64,000 bases of DNA from Brevundimonas sp. (GCF_030682035.1 NZ_JAUXQZ010000014.1:175058-239057); one strand, 5' to 3'; positions 17,177 through 28,585 are shown, numbered from the stretch's first letter. Program-made: numbers and translations. The notes: generated by a model not told the origin, from the letters alone.

Positions 17177-17698
17177 ATGCGACGACCGATTTATCTGCTT
17201 TGCGCCATGGCCCTGGCCTCCCAGCTTGTGGGCTGCGAAGCGCTGCAACGCACCGACAGCCTGATCGGCTTCATCACGCCCTACCGCATCGACATCGTGC
17301 AGGGCAACGCCGTCACCAAGGAGCAGGTGGCCGCGGTCAAGCCCGGCCTGACGCGACTGCAGGTGCGCGACATCATGGGCACGCCGCTGCTGGCCGACCC
17401 CTTCCACGCCGACCGCTGGGACTACATCTTCACCTTGCGCCGGGCCGGCGCCACGCCGCAGCGCCGCAGCGTGGTGGTGCACTTCGAGGCCGACAAGGTC
17501 AAGTCGGTGGAGGCGCCGGAGCTGCCTTCGGAGCGCGATTTCGTCGCCTCCATCAGCCGCTTCCGTGACCTGCGTGCGCCCAAGCTCGAACTCAGCGAGC
17601 AAGAGCGCGCCGCGCTGCCGCTGCCGCCCAAGCGAGAGGCGCCGCCGGTCGAGCCCATGGGCCCGGTGCGCGAGTACCCGCCGCTCGAGAAGACATGA
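17177..17698 (+). CDS. bamE: outer membrane assembly lipoprotein BamE
   Basis: Component of the BAM complex that inserts beta-barrel proteins in the outer membrane. The 173-residue precursor has a type II signal peptide with lipobox LVGC and lipidated Cys20. The SmpA/OmlA domain follows (ITPYRIDIVQGN, VTKEQVAAVKPGLTRLQVRDIMGTP, WDYIF). It is longer than the E. coli protein (113 residues) because of a proline- and glutamate-rich C-terminal tail of about 50 residues. An in-frame start 18 codons upstream would spoil the signal peptide. Confidence 0.92.
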   Translation: MRRPIYLLCAMALASQLVGCEALQRTDSLIGFITPYRIDIVQGNAVTKEQVAAVKPGLTRLQVRDIMGTPLLADPFHADRWDYIFTLRRAGATPQRRSVVVHFEADKVKSVEAPELPSERDFVASISRFRDLRAPKLELSEQERAALPLPPKREAPPVEPMGPVREYPPLEKT

Positions 17699-17704
17699 AT
17701 CTTC

Positions 17705-17797
17705 CTGCTGCGCAACCCGTTCTCAGGCCTGCGCTCCTCGCCGTACGGGAGTACGGCTGCGGTGCTCGACCTGAGCTCGGGCTGCTCGCGACGAAAT
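17705..17797 (+). repeat. interspersed palindromic repeat, copy 1 of family B
   Basis: About 93 bases between bamE and dapB that closely match 56137-56230. The centre is an inverted repeat GCCGTAC-GGGA-GTACGGC (17740-17757), flanked by CTGCTGCGC on the left and GCTCGCGACGAAAT on the right in both copies. Confidence 0.8.
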
Positions 17798-17822
17798 CTT
17801 CACATCTTCTCTGCCGGCGGGC

Positions 17823-18632
17823 ATGCTGAAGATCGCGGTTGCAGGAGCCTCAGGCCGCATGGGCCGCATGCTCGTCGAGGCCGTGCTTGCCAGCCCCGAC
17901 TGTGCCCTGGCCGGCGCGCTGGACGCGCCCGGCAGCCCGGCACTGGGCCAGGACGCCGGCGCCTTTCTCGGCCGCCCCACCGGCGTGGCTGTGACCGCCG
18001 ACCTGCGCGCAGGGCTGGCCGGCGCCTCGGTGCTGATCGACTTCACCCGCCCCGAAGGCACGCTGGCGCACCTGGCCGCGTGCCGCGAACTGGGCGTGCG
18101 CGCCGTCATCGGCACCACCGGCTTCACGCCGGCACAGAAGGCCGAGATCACCGCCCACGCGCAGCGGCTGGCCCTGGTGATGGCGCCCAACATGAGCGTG
18201 GGCGTGAATGTCATGCTGCGCCTGCTGGAGCAGGCCGCGCGCGCGCTGGGCGAGGCCTACGACATCGAGGTCGTCGAAGCCCACCACCGGCACAAGGTCG
18301 ACGCCCCCAGCGGCACGGCGCTGGCCATGGGCGAGGTGCTGGCGCGCGCCCGCGGCGTCGATCTCGCCACGCAGGGCGTCTTCACGCGCCATGGCCACAC
18401 CGGCGAGCGGCCGGCCGGAAGCATTGGCTTTGCCACCGTGCGCGGCGGCGATATCGTCGGCGAGCACATGGTGCTCTTTGCCGGCACCGGCGAGCGCATC
18501 GAGATCGCGCACAAGAGCAGCAGCCGTGCCAATTACGCCGAGGGCAGCCTGCGCGCGGCGCGTTTTCTGTCCGCCCCGGGCCGCACGCCCGGCCTCTACG
18601 GCATGGATGACGTGCTCGGCCTGCGGGGCTGA
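17823..18632 (+). CDS. dapB: 4-hydroxy-tetrahydrodipicolinate reductase
   Basis: Lysine and diaminopimelate synthesis: NAD(P)H reduction of hydroxy-tetrahydrodipicolinate. The 269-residue enzyme has the nucleotide-binding GASGRMGRM at 8-16. The catalytic block [15 protein letters not shown] contains His154, His155 and Lys158. The predicted start gives [11 protein letters not shown], the normal N-terminus. It is followed eight bases later by exbB, so the three genes dapB-exbB-exbD are probably co-transcribed. Confidence 0.96.
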   Translation: MLKIAVAGASGRMGRMLVEAVLASPDCALAGALDAPGSPALGQDAGAFLGRPTGVAVTADLRAGLAGASVLIDFTRPEGTLAHLAACRELGVRAVIGTTGFTPAQKAEITAHAQRLALVMAPNMSVGVNVMLRLLEQAARALGEAYDIEVVEAHHRHKVDAPSGTALAMGEVLARARGVDLATQGVFTRHGHTGERPAGSIGFATVRGGDIVGEHMVLFAGTGERIEIAHKSSSRANYAEGSLRAARFLSAPGRTPGLYGMDDVLGLRG

Positions 18633-18640
18633 AGCCGCCC

Positions 18641-19300
18641 ATGGAAGGCCTGGCGCATTTCTGGGACGCGAGCGACGGCGTCGGCCGCGCCGTGGCGCTG
18701 CTGCTGCTCGCCATGTCGGTGGCGGCCTGGGTGCTGATTTTCTGGAAGGGCTGGGTGCTGCGCCGCGCCGACGGTGACATCGCCCGCGCCGTGCCGGCCT
18801 TCTGGGACGCGGCCTCGCTGGACGAGGGACGCGTCCGGCTGGCCGCGCTGGACCGCGAGCGCGTGCTGCTGCCGCTGCTGGACGCCACCGTGGCGCAGCC
18901 TGCCGCCGGCACGCTGGAGGCCCGCGGCCAGCTCGACTCGCAGCTCACGCGCCGCCTGCGCGACGCCCTGCACCGCGGCCTGGCCCACCTGCAGTTCGGC
19001 CAGGTGCTGCTGGCTTCGATCGGCAGCACCGCGCCCTTCGTGGGCCTGTTCGGCACCGTCTGGGCCATCTACCACGCGCTGGTGGGCATCGCCGCAGCGG
19101 GCAGCCTCTCCATCGACAAGGTCTCGGGCCCCATTGGCGAAGCGCTGGTGATGACCGCCGCCGGCATCGCCGTGGCCGTGCCGGCGGTGCTGGCTTACAA
19201 CGTATTCGGCAAGCGCGTGGCGGTGTGCGAGGCCGAGCTCGAAGGCTTTGCGCACGACCTGCGCGAGATGGTGCTGGACGCCACCCGCCCGGAGCGCTGA
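18641..19300 (+). CDS. exbB: MotA/TolQ/ExbB proton channel family protein
   Basis: Inner-membrane proton channel subunit that, with ExbD, energises a TonB- or TolA-type partner. The 219-residue protein has a first helix near 15-38 and a long cytoplasmic loop. A conserved pair of helices follows (GQVLLASIGSTAPFVGLFGTVWAIYHAL near 125-152 and GEALVMTAAGIAVAVPAVLAYNVF near 167-190). It directly precedes exbD. No tonB lies in the window. TolQ is a less likely identity because tolA and tolB are absent here. Confidence 0.88.
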   Translation: MEGLAHFWDASDGVGRAVALLLLAMSVAAWVLIFWKGWVLRRADGDIARAVPAFWDAASLDEGRVRLAALDRERVLLPLLDATVAQPAAGTLEARGQLDSQLTRRLRDALHRGLAHLQFGQVLLASIGSTAPFVGLFGTVWAIYHALVGIAAAGSLSIDKVSGPIGEALVMTAAGIAVAVPAVLAYNVFGKRVAVCEAELEGFAHDLREMVLDATRPER

Positions 19301-19301
19301 A

Positions 19302-19739
19302 GTGACTTTCGGTCGCCTCGAGCGCAACCCCGGCGCGCAGCCGATGAGCGAGATCAACATGACCCCGCTCATCGACGTGATGCTGGTGCTGCTGGTGATC
19401 TTCATCATCACCGCGCCGCTGATGACGAGCAGCCTCAGGCTCGACCTGCCCAGGGCCGAAGGCGCGGCGGCCAGCGATGCGCCCGCCTTCGTCGCGCTGG
19501 CCATCGACGCGCAGGGCCGTCTGTTCCTTGACGACCAGCCGCTGGACGCCGCCACCGAACGCCCGCAGATCACCGAGCGCGTGCGCCAGGCGGCCCGGCG
19601 CGATCCGCTGGCCGAGGTGCAGCTGCGCGCCGACCGCCGCGTGCCTTATGGCCGCGTCGCCGAACTCATCGGCTGGGTCCAGGCGGCGGGGCTCACACGC
19701 ATCGGCTTCGTCACCGACACTGCGCCCGCCGGCCCGTAG
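19302..19739 (+). CDS. exbD: biopolymer transport protein ExbD/TolR
   Basis: Partner of ExbB, 145 residues, with one N-terminal membrane helix and a periplasmic domain. The signature SEINMTPLIDVMLVLLVIF contains the proton-carrying Asp25. The start is a GTG two bases after the exbB stop, with GGAGCG about six bases upstream; the longer open frame starts inside exbB. It completes the dapB-exbB-exbD run. Confidence 0.9.
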   Translation: MTFGRLERNPGAQPMSEINMTPLIDVMLVLLVIFIITAPLMTSSLRLDLPRAEGAAASDAPAFVALAIDAQGRLFLDDQPLDAATERPQITERVRQAARRDPLAEVQLRADRRVPYGRVAELIGWVQAAGLTRIGFVTDTAPAGP

Positions 19740-19823
19740 GCCGAAAGTCTCGATCCCGTCGCAGCCGTGCGGCGGCATGTAATCTCCGGGCTCCGCCGCC
19801 GACTCACCGAGTGACCCTGGCCC

Positions 19824-20381
19824 ATGACGTTTGAGTCCGAACTCGCCGCCTTGCGCACCCCGCTGCTGCGCTTTGCCAAGATGCAGCTGCGCAACGACAG
19901 CCTGGCCGAGGACCTGGTCTCGGAAACCTTGCTGGCCCTGCTGGAGAAACCCGATGCCTTCGAAGGCCGCAGCTCGCTGCGCACCTATGCCACCGGCATC
20001 CTCAAGTTCAAGATCATCGACCTGCTGCGCCGGCAGGGCCGCGAGATCGCCATCGAAGTCCAGGCCGACGAGTCGGTGGACGACGCCATCGACGCGCTCT
20101 TTGTCGCCGACGGCCACTACCGCGAGCCGCAGCCGGCGTGGCAGCAGCCCGAGCGGGCCCTGGAGCAAAGCCAGTTCTTCGCCGCGCTGCAGGCCTGCAT
20201 CGAGGGCCTGCCGCCGCGCCTGGCACGGCTGTTCATGATGCGTGAATGGCTGGAGCAGGATATGGCGGATGTCTGCACCGAGCTGGGCATCACGGCCAAC
20301 CACGCCGGCGTGATGCTCTACCGCGCACGCATGCAGCTGCGTGCCTGCCTGAACCAGGGTTGGTTCGAGGGCCAGCGATGA
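19824..20381 (+). CDS. ECF-type RNA polymerase sigma factor
   Basis: A 185-residue extracytoplasmic-function sigma factor. Region 2 lies in about residues 10-72 (AEDLVSETLLALLEKP, RTYATGILKFKIIDLLRRQGR). Region 4 lies in about 118-175 (IEGLPPRLARLFMMREWLEQDMADVCTELGIT, GVMLYRARMQLR). The stop overlaps the start of a small zinc-finger gene as ATGA, so the two are made together. The pair interrupts the otherwise common path from exbD to leuS. Target promoters are unknown. Confidence 0.88.
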   Translation: MTFESELAALRTPLLRFAKMQLRNDSLAEDLVSETLLALLEKPDAFEGRSSLRTYATGILKFKIIDLLRRQGREIAIEVQADESVDDAIDALFVADGHYREPQPAWQQPERALEQSQFFAALQACIEGLPPRLARLFMMREWLEQDMADVCTELGITANHAGVMLYRARMQLRACLNQGWFEGQR

Positions 20382-20587
20382 AGCTCATGTTCGATTGCCA
20401 GGAGGTCTCACGCCGGCTCAGCGAGGCGCAGGACCGCCCCCTGCCCACCGCCGACCGGGCGCGCATGCGGCTGCACCTGATGATGTGCCGGTCGTGCCGC
20501 AACGTGGAGGAGCAGTTCGACTTCATCCGCCGCGCCATGCGCCGCCTGGGCGAGGACGAGGGCGAGGGCGAAATACCGCGGCGCTGA
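20378..20587 (+). CDS. small zinc-finger protein, likely anti-sigma factor
   Basis: A 69-residue protein with the anti-sigma zinc motif H-x3-C-x2-C: His33, Cys37 and Cys40 in RLHLMMCRSC. This is the zf-HC2/ZAS fold that binds ECF sigma factors. It has no membrane segment, unlike many anti-sigma factors, so it would be a soluble sensor. Its ATG overlaps the sigma gene stop by four bases, which fits equal production of the two partners. The C-terminus is short and acidic (GEDEGEGE). Confidence 0.75.
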   Translation: MKLMFDCQEVSRRLSEAQDRPLPTADRARMRLHLMMCRSCRNVEEQFDFIRRAMRRLGEDEGEGEIPRR

Positions 20588-20640
20588 ACCGCCCGCGTGG
20601 TACCGGGCGTGGGAGGGGTGGCTGGCGGGCCCCGCGCTCC

Positions 20641-20646
20641 TAGAAT
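20641..20646 (+). promoter_or_regulatory. TAGAAT -10 element of leuS
   Basis: TAGAAT ends six bases before the leuS ATG at 20653. A normal start distance would put the first transcribed base at or next to the start codon, and no Shine-Dalgarno lies between. No clear -35 is seen. Confidence 0.5.
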
Positions 20647-20652
20647 CGACCA

Positions 20653-23332
<2,680 letters not shown>

Positions 23333-23346
<14 letters not shown>

Positions 23347-23890
23347 CGCACCCGCCGCAGCGGCCGACCTGGCCGGCCTGGCGCGGCCCCTGACGCCGCC
23401 GCCGCGCCGTGCCTGCCTGGCTGCGCTGGCCACCCTGGCCACCCTGGCCATCGGCGGCTGCGGGTTCGAGCTGCGCCGGCCGCCGCGCCTGTCCTTCGGC
23501 AGCATCGCGCTCGAAGGCTTTGCGCCGCGCTCGCCACTGGCCGAGGAGTTGCGCCGCCATCTCACGCAGCAGGTGCGCGTGCTGGACACGCCGGCCAAGG
23601 CCGAGGTCGTGCTGCGCTCGCTGCTCGATGTGCGCGAGCGCAGCGTCGTGGCCTCGACCTCGGCGGCGCAAGTGCGCGAAATGCAGCTGCGGCTGAAGTT
23701 CCACTTCCGCGCCCACACGCCGGGGGGTCGCGAGCTGATCCCGCGCGTCGAGTTGCTGCTCTCGCGCGACCTCAGCTACAGCGAGACCTTTGCCCTGGCC
23801 AAGGAATACGAAGAGGCCGAGCTGTTCCGCGAGATGCAGGCCGACCTGGTGTCGCAGGTGCTGCGTCGGCTGGCTGCGGTGGGGGTCTAG
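23333..23890 (+). CDS. lptE: LPS-assembly lipoprotein LptE
   Basis: Plug lipoprotein of the LptD translocon that places lipopolysaccharide in the outer leaflet. The 185-residue precursor has an unusually long N-terminal region before the hydrophobic stretch [15 protein letters not shown], with lipidated Cys43 and then GFELRRPP, as in the family. The ATG at 23333 lies inside the end of leuS and is the first start that keeps the lipobox. It is followed directly by holA. Confidence 0.88.
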
Positions 23891-24973
23891 ATGCAGATCC
23901 GCCCCGACCAGCTCGACGCCCATCTCGGCCGCGGGCTCAAGCCGCTCTACACCATTCACGGCGACGAGCCGCTGCTGGCGCAGGAGGCGGCCGATGCCAT
24001 CCGCGCCGCGGCGCGGGCTGCGGGCTACGGTGAACGCAAGGTATTCACCGTCAGCGGCGCGCACTTCGACTGGAGCGCCGTGCTCGGGGCGGCGCAGGCC
24101 ATGAGCCTGTTTGCCGAACGCCAGCTCATCGAGATCCGCATCCCCACGGGCAAGCCCGGCAAGGAGGGCTCCGAGGCGCTGCAGCGCTACTGCGGGCAAC
24201 TCTCCGAGGACGTGCTCACGCTGGTGCAGCTGCCGCGGCTGGACTTCCAGCAAAGCAAGGCCGCGTGGTTTGCGGCGCTGGACGCCGCCGGCCTGACGCT
24301 GCGCGTCGAGACGCTGGAGCGCAAGGTGCTGCCGGCCTGGCTGGCGCAGCGGCTGGCGCGCCAGGGCCAGCGCGTGCAGCCCGGCGACGAAGGGCAGCGC
24401 ACGCTGGCGTTCTTTGCCGACCGCATCGAGGGCAACCTGCTCGCCGCACACCAGGAAATGCAGAAGCTCGCGCTGCTGCACCCGAGCGGCGAACTGAGCT
24501 TCGAGCAGGTGGAGGCCGCCGTGCTGAACGTCGCGCGCTATGACACACCCAAGCTCGCCGAGGCGGTGTGGAGCGGCCAGCTGGCGCGTGCGCTGCGCAT
24601 GCTCGACGGCCTGCGCGCCGAAGGCGTGGCACCGGTGCTCGTGCACTGGACGCTGGCCGAGGACATGCGTGCGCTTGCGCGCGGCCGCGCGGCGCTGGAC
24701 GAGGGCAAGCCGCTGCCGCTGGCGCTGAAGGAGGCGCGCGTCTGGGGCCTCAAGGAGCGGCTCTTCGAACGCCTGCTGCCGACCCTGGACGACCCCCAGA
24801 TGGCGCATCTGCTGGAAGCGGCCAGCCTGTGCGACGGCATCGTCAAGGGTCTGAAGCACCCGGAGTGGCCGCACGAACCCTGGGCCGCGCTGCGCCGCTT
24901 GATGCTGATGGCCATCGAGCTGCAGCCGGTGGCCGGCGCGCCGCCTGCGCCGCGCCGGCTGGCCCTTCAATAG
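23891..24973 (+). CDS. holA: DNA polymerase III subunit delta
   Basis: Clamp-loader subunit that opens the beta ring. The 360-residue protein starts MQIRPDQLDAHL and has the HolA pattern YTIHGDEPLLAQEAADAIRAAAR near 18-40. Next come the AAA-like domain and a C-terminal collar domain (FERLLPTLDDPQMAHLLEAASLCDGIVKG). The start immediately follows the lptE stop. The last seven bases overlap the end of the convergent ghrA gene. Confidence 0.94.
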   Translation: MQIRPDQLDAHLGRGLKPLYTIHGDEPLLAQEAADAIRAAARAAGYGERKVFTVSGAHFDWSAVLGAAQAMSLFAERQLIEIRIPTGKPGKEGSEALQRYCGQLSEDVLTLVQLPRLDFQQSKAAWFAALDAAGLTLRVETLERKVLPAWLAQRLARQGQRVQPGDEGQRTLAFFADRIEGNLLAAHQEMQKLALLHPSGELSFEQVEAAVLNVARYDTPKLAEAVWSGQLARALRMLDGLRAEGVAPVLVHWTLAEDMRALARGRAALDEGKPLPLALKEARVWGLKERLFERLLPTLDDPQMAHLLEAASLCDGIVKGLKHPEWPHEPWAALRRLMLMAIELQPVAGAPPAPRRLALQ

Positions 24974-25869
24974 CCGCGTGGCGCTTGCACCAAGTGCGCC
25001 AGCGCGCCGCCGTCGCGCGCCGCGCGCAGGTTGGCCGCCGCCACGGCGGCCGCGCTGCGCGGGTCGGTCAGTGCCGCGGCGTGGGGCAGCAGCGTGACGC
25101 GAAGGTGCTGCCAGAACGCGTGCGTGGCGGGCAGCGGCTCGGTGTGGAAGACGTCGAGCACGGCGTGGCGAAGGTGCCCGCTGTCCAGCGCCGCCAGCAA
25201 GTCGGCATCGACCACGTGGGCGCCACGGGCGAGGTTGACGACCGAGGCGTGGGCCGGCAACGCGGCGAAGAAGCGCACGTCGAGAAGACCCCGCGTGTGG
25301 GGCGTGAGCGGCAAGAGGTTGACCACGATCTCGGCCTGCGCCAGCAGCGGCACCAGCGCCCCACCGTCACGCCGCCAGCCCTGCACGCGGTAGCCCTGCT
25401 GCGCGACGCGCTGGGCCGCCGCGCGGCCCATCTCGCCCTGGCCCAGCACGAGCACGTTCACCTCGTCGGCGCGGCGCTGGGCGTGGGCACGCCACAGGCC
25501 TTCGCGCTGGCGCCGGGCATAGGCGAAGAAGCCGCGGTGCAACGAGAGCACCGCCCACAACGCGGTCTCGGCCATCGCGGCGGTCATGGCCGGGTCCACC
25601 ATGCGTGCGATGGGCACGCCCGCGGGCAGCGTGGCGTCGGCCAGCAGCCGGTCCACGCCGGCCCACAGGCTCTGGATCAGCTTGAGATGGGGGAGGCCCT
25701 GCAGGCTGCCCGGGGGCGGGTTGGCCACCACCGCGGCCTGCACCGCATCGGCCTGCGTGCGGGCCTGCGCGAGGTCCAGCCAGACCGCCTCGGGCATCGC
25801 TTGCGCCAACGCCGATTGCCAGGTGCGCCACTCGGTGGCGCCGAGCTCGCCGCACAGCAGCACCTTCAT
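24967..25869 (-). CDS. ghrA: glyoxylate/hydroxypyruvate reductase A-like dehydrogenase
   Basis: A 300-residue D-2-hydroxyacid dehydrogenase that reduces 2-oxo acids such as glyoxylate with NAD(P)H. The nucleotide motif is VLVLGQGEMGRAAA. The catalytic set is visible as Arg in NLARGAHVVD, Glu in DVFHTEPLP and His in LLPHAA. It resembles the GhrA subgroup. The start is an ATG overlapping the pncC stop by four bases; it ends the thiL-pgpA-pncC-ghrA chain. Confidence 0.85.
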   Translation of the reverse strand: MKVLLCGELGATEWRTWQSALAQAMPEAVWLDLAQARTQADAVQAAVVANPPPGSLQGLPHLKLIQSLWAGVDRLLADATLPAGVPIARMVDPAMTAAMAETALWAVLSLHRGFFAYARRQREGLWRAHAQRRADEVNVLVLGQGEMGRAAAQRVAQQGYRVQGWRRDGGALVPLLAQAEIVVNLLPLTPHTRGLLDVRFFAALPAHASVVNLARGAHVVDADLLAALDSGHLRHAVLDVFHTEPLPATHAFWQHLRVTLLPHAAALTDPRSAAAVAAANLRAARDGGALAHLVQAPRGY

Positions 25870-26357
25870 GCGCGCGCGGCCTGCAGCAGGCGCTGCAGCG
25901 CGGCCCGCACCGCGGCGTGGCGCACGGCGCTGCGCTCGCCGGGCAGCTGCAGGCGTTCGGCCCACACGGCCTCGGCCGTGGCCCAGGCCAGCCAGACCGT
26001 GCCCACCGGCTTGCCCGGCACGGCCCCCGCCGGCCCGGCGATGCCGGTGACGGCCACCGCGAGCTGCACCGGCGCGTGCTGCAGCGCGCCCTGCACCATG
26101 GCGCGCGCCACGGCCTCGCTCACCGCACCGTGCGACTCGATCAGCGCGGCCGGCACGCCCAGCATGGCCGTCTTGGCCTCGTTGCTGTAGGTGACGAAGC
26201 CGCGCTCGAACCAGTCGCTGGAGCCCGCCACCGTGGTGCAGGCCGCAGCGATGAGGCCGCCGGTGCAGCTCTCCGCCGTGGCCATGCGCCAGGCGCGCAC
26301 GCGCAGGGCCTGCGCGAGATCCCGCACCAGCGGCGCCAGCGCTTTCAGATCTTCCAC
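25866..26357 (-). CDS. pncC: nicotinamide-nucleotide amidase (CinA C-terminal type)
   Basis: Deamidates nicotinamide mononucleotide to nicotinate mononucleotide in pyridine-nucleotide salvage. The 163-residue stand-alone CinA C-terminal domain shows ATAESCTGGLIAAACT near 24-39 with the catalytic serine. VSEAVARAMVQGA and AVAVTGIAGPAG follow. The start is a GTG that overlaps the end of pgpA by 13 bases; no better start precedes the conserved region. The N-terminal molybdopterin-like domain of full CinA is absent. Confidence 0.85.
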   Translation of the reverse strand: MEDLKALAPLVRDLAQALRVRAWRMATAESCTGGLIAAACTTVAGSSDWFERGFVTYSNEAKTAMLGVPAALIESHGAVSEAVARAMVQGALQHAPVQLAVAVTGIAGPAGAVPGKPVGTVWLAWATAEAVWAERLQLPGERSAVRHAAVRAALQRLLQAARA

Positions 26358-26869
26358 AGCGTGATCCACAAGGCGAGCAGCAGCAGCGCGCAGCCGGCCG
26401 CCACCAGGTCGTCGAAGAGGATGCCCAGGCCCTGGCGCCAGCCGATGGCCTGGCCCGCCTTCAATTTGAACAGCCGGTCGGCCCAGCCCACCGGGCCGGG
26501 CTTGGCGGCGTCGAAATAGCGGAAGAGAACGAAGGCGGCCAGCTGCATCCAGAAGTCGCAGGGCATGAGCAGCCACAGCATGATCCAGAACGCCACGACT
26601 TCGTCCCAGACGATGGCGCCGGGGTCGGCCACGCCGAGGTGCCGTGCGGTCAGCGTGCAGGCCCACAGGCCCGCGGCGAGTGAGGCCGCGATGACCACTG
26701 CCCACTGCAGCTCGCCCAGCCAGCGGTCGAGCACGATGAAAGCCAGCCAGGCCCACAGCGTGCCCACGGTGCCCGGCGCGCGTGGCGACAGGCCGCTGCC
26801 GAAGCCCAGCGCCAGCCAGTGCGCCGGGTGGCGCAGCATGAAGCTGGCGCTGGCCCCCGTCGTGCTCAT
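26345..26869 (-). CDS. pgpA: phosphatidylglycerophosphatase A
   Basis: Inner-membrane enzyme that removes the phosphate from phosphatidylglycerophosphate. The 174-residue protein has the signature GSGLSPRAPGTVGTL near 24-38 and IVWDEVVAFWIMLWL near 88-102. RQGLGILFDDLVAA lies near the end. Several hydrophobic helices span the sequence. Its ATG overlaps the thiL stop by four bases; thiL-pgpA adjacency is widespread in proteobacteria. Confidence 0.93.
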   Translation of the reverse strand: MSTTGASASFMLRHPAHWLALGFGSGLSPRAPGTVGTLWAWLAFIVLDRWLGELQWAVVIAASLAAGLWACTLTARHLGVADPGAIVWDEVVAFWIMLWLLMPCDFWMQLAAFVLFRYFDAAKPGPVGWADRLFKLKAGQAIGWRQGLGILFDDLVAAGCALLLLALWITLWKI

Positions 26870-27822
26870 TCCTTGAAGTGGTCGAAACTGTGGAAGGGGA
26901 CTTCGATCGCGCGACCCTGGCCGTCCCGCACCCGCAGGCCGCGCTCGCCGGTGATGGTGCCGCAGCGCGTGACCGCTACACCGGCCGCGGCGCCCGCGGC
27001 GCGAACCGCGGCGGCCTGGCCGGGCGGGGCGGTGAAGAGCAACTCGTAGTCGTCGCCGCCACCCAGCACGCACTCGTGTTGCAGCGCCACCGGCTGCGCG
27101 GCAAGCACGCTGCTGCGCGGCAGGGTGTCCACATCGACCGTGGCGCCCACGCCCGAGCGCTGCAGCACATGACCGAGGTCGCCCAGCAGGCCGTCGCTGA
27201 GGTCGATGGCGGCGCTGGCCACGCCGCGCAGTGCCCGCCCCAGCGCCACGCGCGGCTGGGGCAGCTCCATGGCGCGGCGCACGGCATCGAGTTCCCCGCC
27301 GGGCAGGGCGACGCGGCCGCGGAAGACCTCCAGCGCCAGCCGCGCATCGCCCAGGGTGCCGCTGACCCAGAGATCGTCGCCCGGTTTTGCGCCGCTGCGC
27401 AGCAGGGCCTGGCCGGGCGGCACCTGGCCGAAGACGGTGATGCACAGGTTCAGCGGCCCGGCCGTGGTGTCGCCGCCCACCAGTTCGATGTCGTGCGCAT
27501 CGGCCAGCGCGAAGAGGCCTTGCGCCAGGGGGGCCAGGAAGCGGTCGTCGGCACGTGGCAAGGCCAGCGCCAGCGTGAAGGCCAGCGGTTCGGCGCCGCA
27601 AGCGGCCAGGTCGCTGAGGTTTACCGCCAGCGCCTTGTGGCCCAGGCGATCGGGCGGCACGGTGGAGAGGAAGTGACGGCCTTCGACGAGCATGTCGCAG
27701 GACACCGCCAGCTGCATGCCCGGCGCCACCTTGAGCAGCGCGCAGTCGTCGCCCACGCCCAGCGCGGCGCGCCGCACCGGCCGAGTGAAGTACCGGGCAA
27801 TGAGTTCGAACTCACCGCTCAT
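26866..27822 (-). CDS. thiL: thiamine-monophosphate kinase
   Basis: Final step of thiamine diphosphate synthesis, adding a phosphate to thiamine monophosphate. The 318-residue enzyme starts MSGEFELIARYF. It keeps the ATP/metal motifs LGVGDDCALL at 21-30, a CDMLVEGRHF loop, GGDTTAGP and IDLSDGLLGDLGH. The chosen ATG fits the normal family N-terminus; a 36-residue upstream extension is low-complexity. It heads the thiL-pgpA-pncC-ghrA operon. Confidence 0.94.
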   Translation of the reverse strand: MSGEFELIARYFTRPVRRAALGVGDDCALLKVAPGMQLAVSCDMLVEGRHFLSTVPPDRLGHKALAVNLSDLAACGAEPLAFTLALALPRADDRFLAPLAQGLFALADAHDIELVGGDTTAGPLNLCITVFGQVPPGQALLRSGAKPGDDLWVSGTLGDARLALEVFRGRVALPGGELDAVRRAMELPQPRVALGRALRGVASAAIDLSDGLLGDLGHVLQRSGVGATVDVDTLPRSSVLAAQPVALQHECVLGGGDDYELLFTAPPGQAAAVRAAGAAAGVAVTRCGTITGERGLRVRDGQGRAIEVPFHSFDHFKE

Positions 27823-27919
27823 CGGGCCCCCTTGGCGCTGCGCGCCGTCCCCCAGGCCCCGCCAGGGGCCTCTTCGTGGCCCTCGGGGAGCGAGCGCCTT
27901 CGGAGCGGCCGTGCGGCGC
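27823..27919. other. GC-rich gap before thiL, possible degenerate repeat
   Basis: The 97 bases between thiL and the upstream regulator gene contain imperfect palindromes (for example AGGCCCC-GCC-AGGGGCCT). There is also a CCCTCGGGGAGCGAG stretch resembling the core of repeat family A in inverted orientation. Similarity is too weak to count as a third copy. Confidence 0.3.
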
Positions 27920-28585
27920 TCATGACGCATGCCCCGGTTCGCGCAACAGGTTGGCCAGCTCCACCGCGGACTTCACCTTCATCTTCTCGAATACGCGGGC
28001 GCGGTGCACTTCGACCGTGCGCACGCTGATCTGCAACTCGTCGGCGATGGTCTTGTTCGGGCGGCCGTCGATCACCAGTCGCATGACCTCGCGCTCGCGC
28101 TCCGTGAGATCGGCCAACGCATGGGTCACGGCCTGGTGTGCACGCTGCTGGGGCAGCGCCTGGGCGCTGGCCTGCAGCGCCAGCTCGATGCGGTCGACCA
28201 GGGCGTTGTTGGAGAAGGGCTTCTCGACGAAATCGAAGGCGCCGCGTTTGACCGCGGCCACGGCCGTCGGCACATCACCCTGGCCGGTGAGGAAGATCAC
28301 CGGCAGCACAGGCAGCAGCCCGCGCTCGGCCAGGCGCTCGAACAGCACCAGGCCGCTGGTGCTGGGCATGCGCACGTCGAGCACCAGGCACGCCGGTGCC
28401 TGCGGCCAGCTCGACCGGTGGGGGGCCATTCGCTCGGCGAGCCAGGCTTCGAAGGCATCGGCGCTGGCGAATCCTTCGGAGAGCAGGCGGCGCGAGCGCA
28501 GCAGCCAGGCCAGTGCGTCGCGCACGACATCTTCATCGTCCACCAGGTAGACGACCGGAATGCCCAGCGAGGGGTCGAGTGACAT
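27920..28585 (-). CDS. FixJ/DctR-like response regulator
   Basis: A 221-residue regulator. The receiver domain has DDED near 16-19, phospho-accepting Asp70 in CLVLDVRMP, a Thr in IFLTGQGD and Lys in FVEKPF. The LuxR-type helix-turn-helix near 155-215 contains LTEREREVMRLVIDGRPNKTIADEL and SVRTVEVHRARVFEKM. It follows the sensor kinase gene by 69 bases in the same direction. The DctR label comes from the FixJ-type architecture and the DctS-like partner. Confidence 0.85.
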   Translation of the reverse strand: MSLDPSLGIPVVYLVDDEDVVRDALAWLLRSRRLLSEGFASADAFEAWLAERMAPHRSSWPQAPACLVLDVRMPSTSGLVLFERLAERGLLPVLPVIFLTGQGDVPTAVAAVKRGAFDFVEKPFSNNALVDRIELALQASAQALPQQRAHQAVTHALADLTEREREVMRLVIDGRPNKTIADELQISVRTVEVHRARVFEKMKVKSAVELANLLREPGHAS

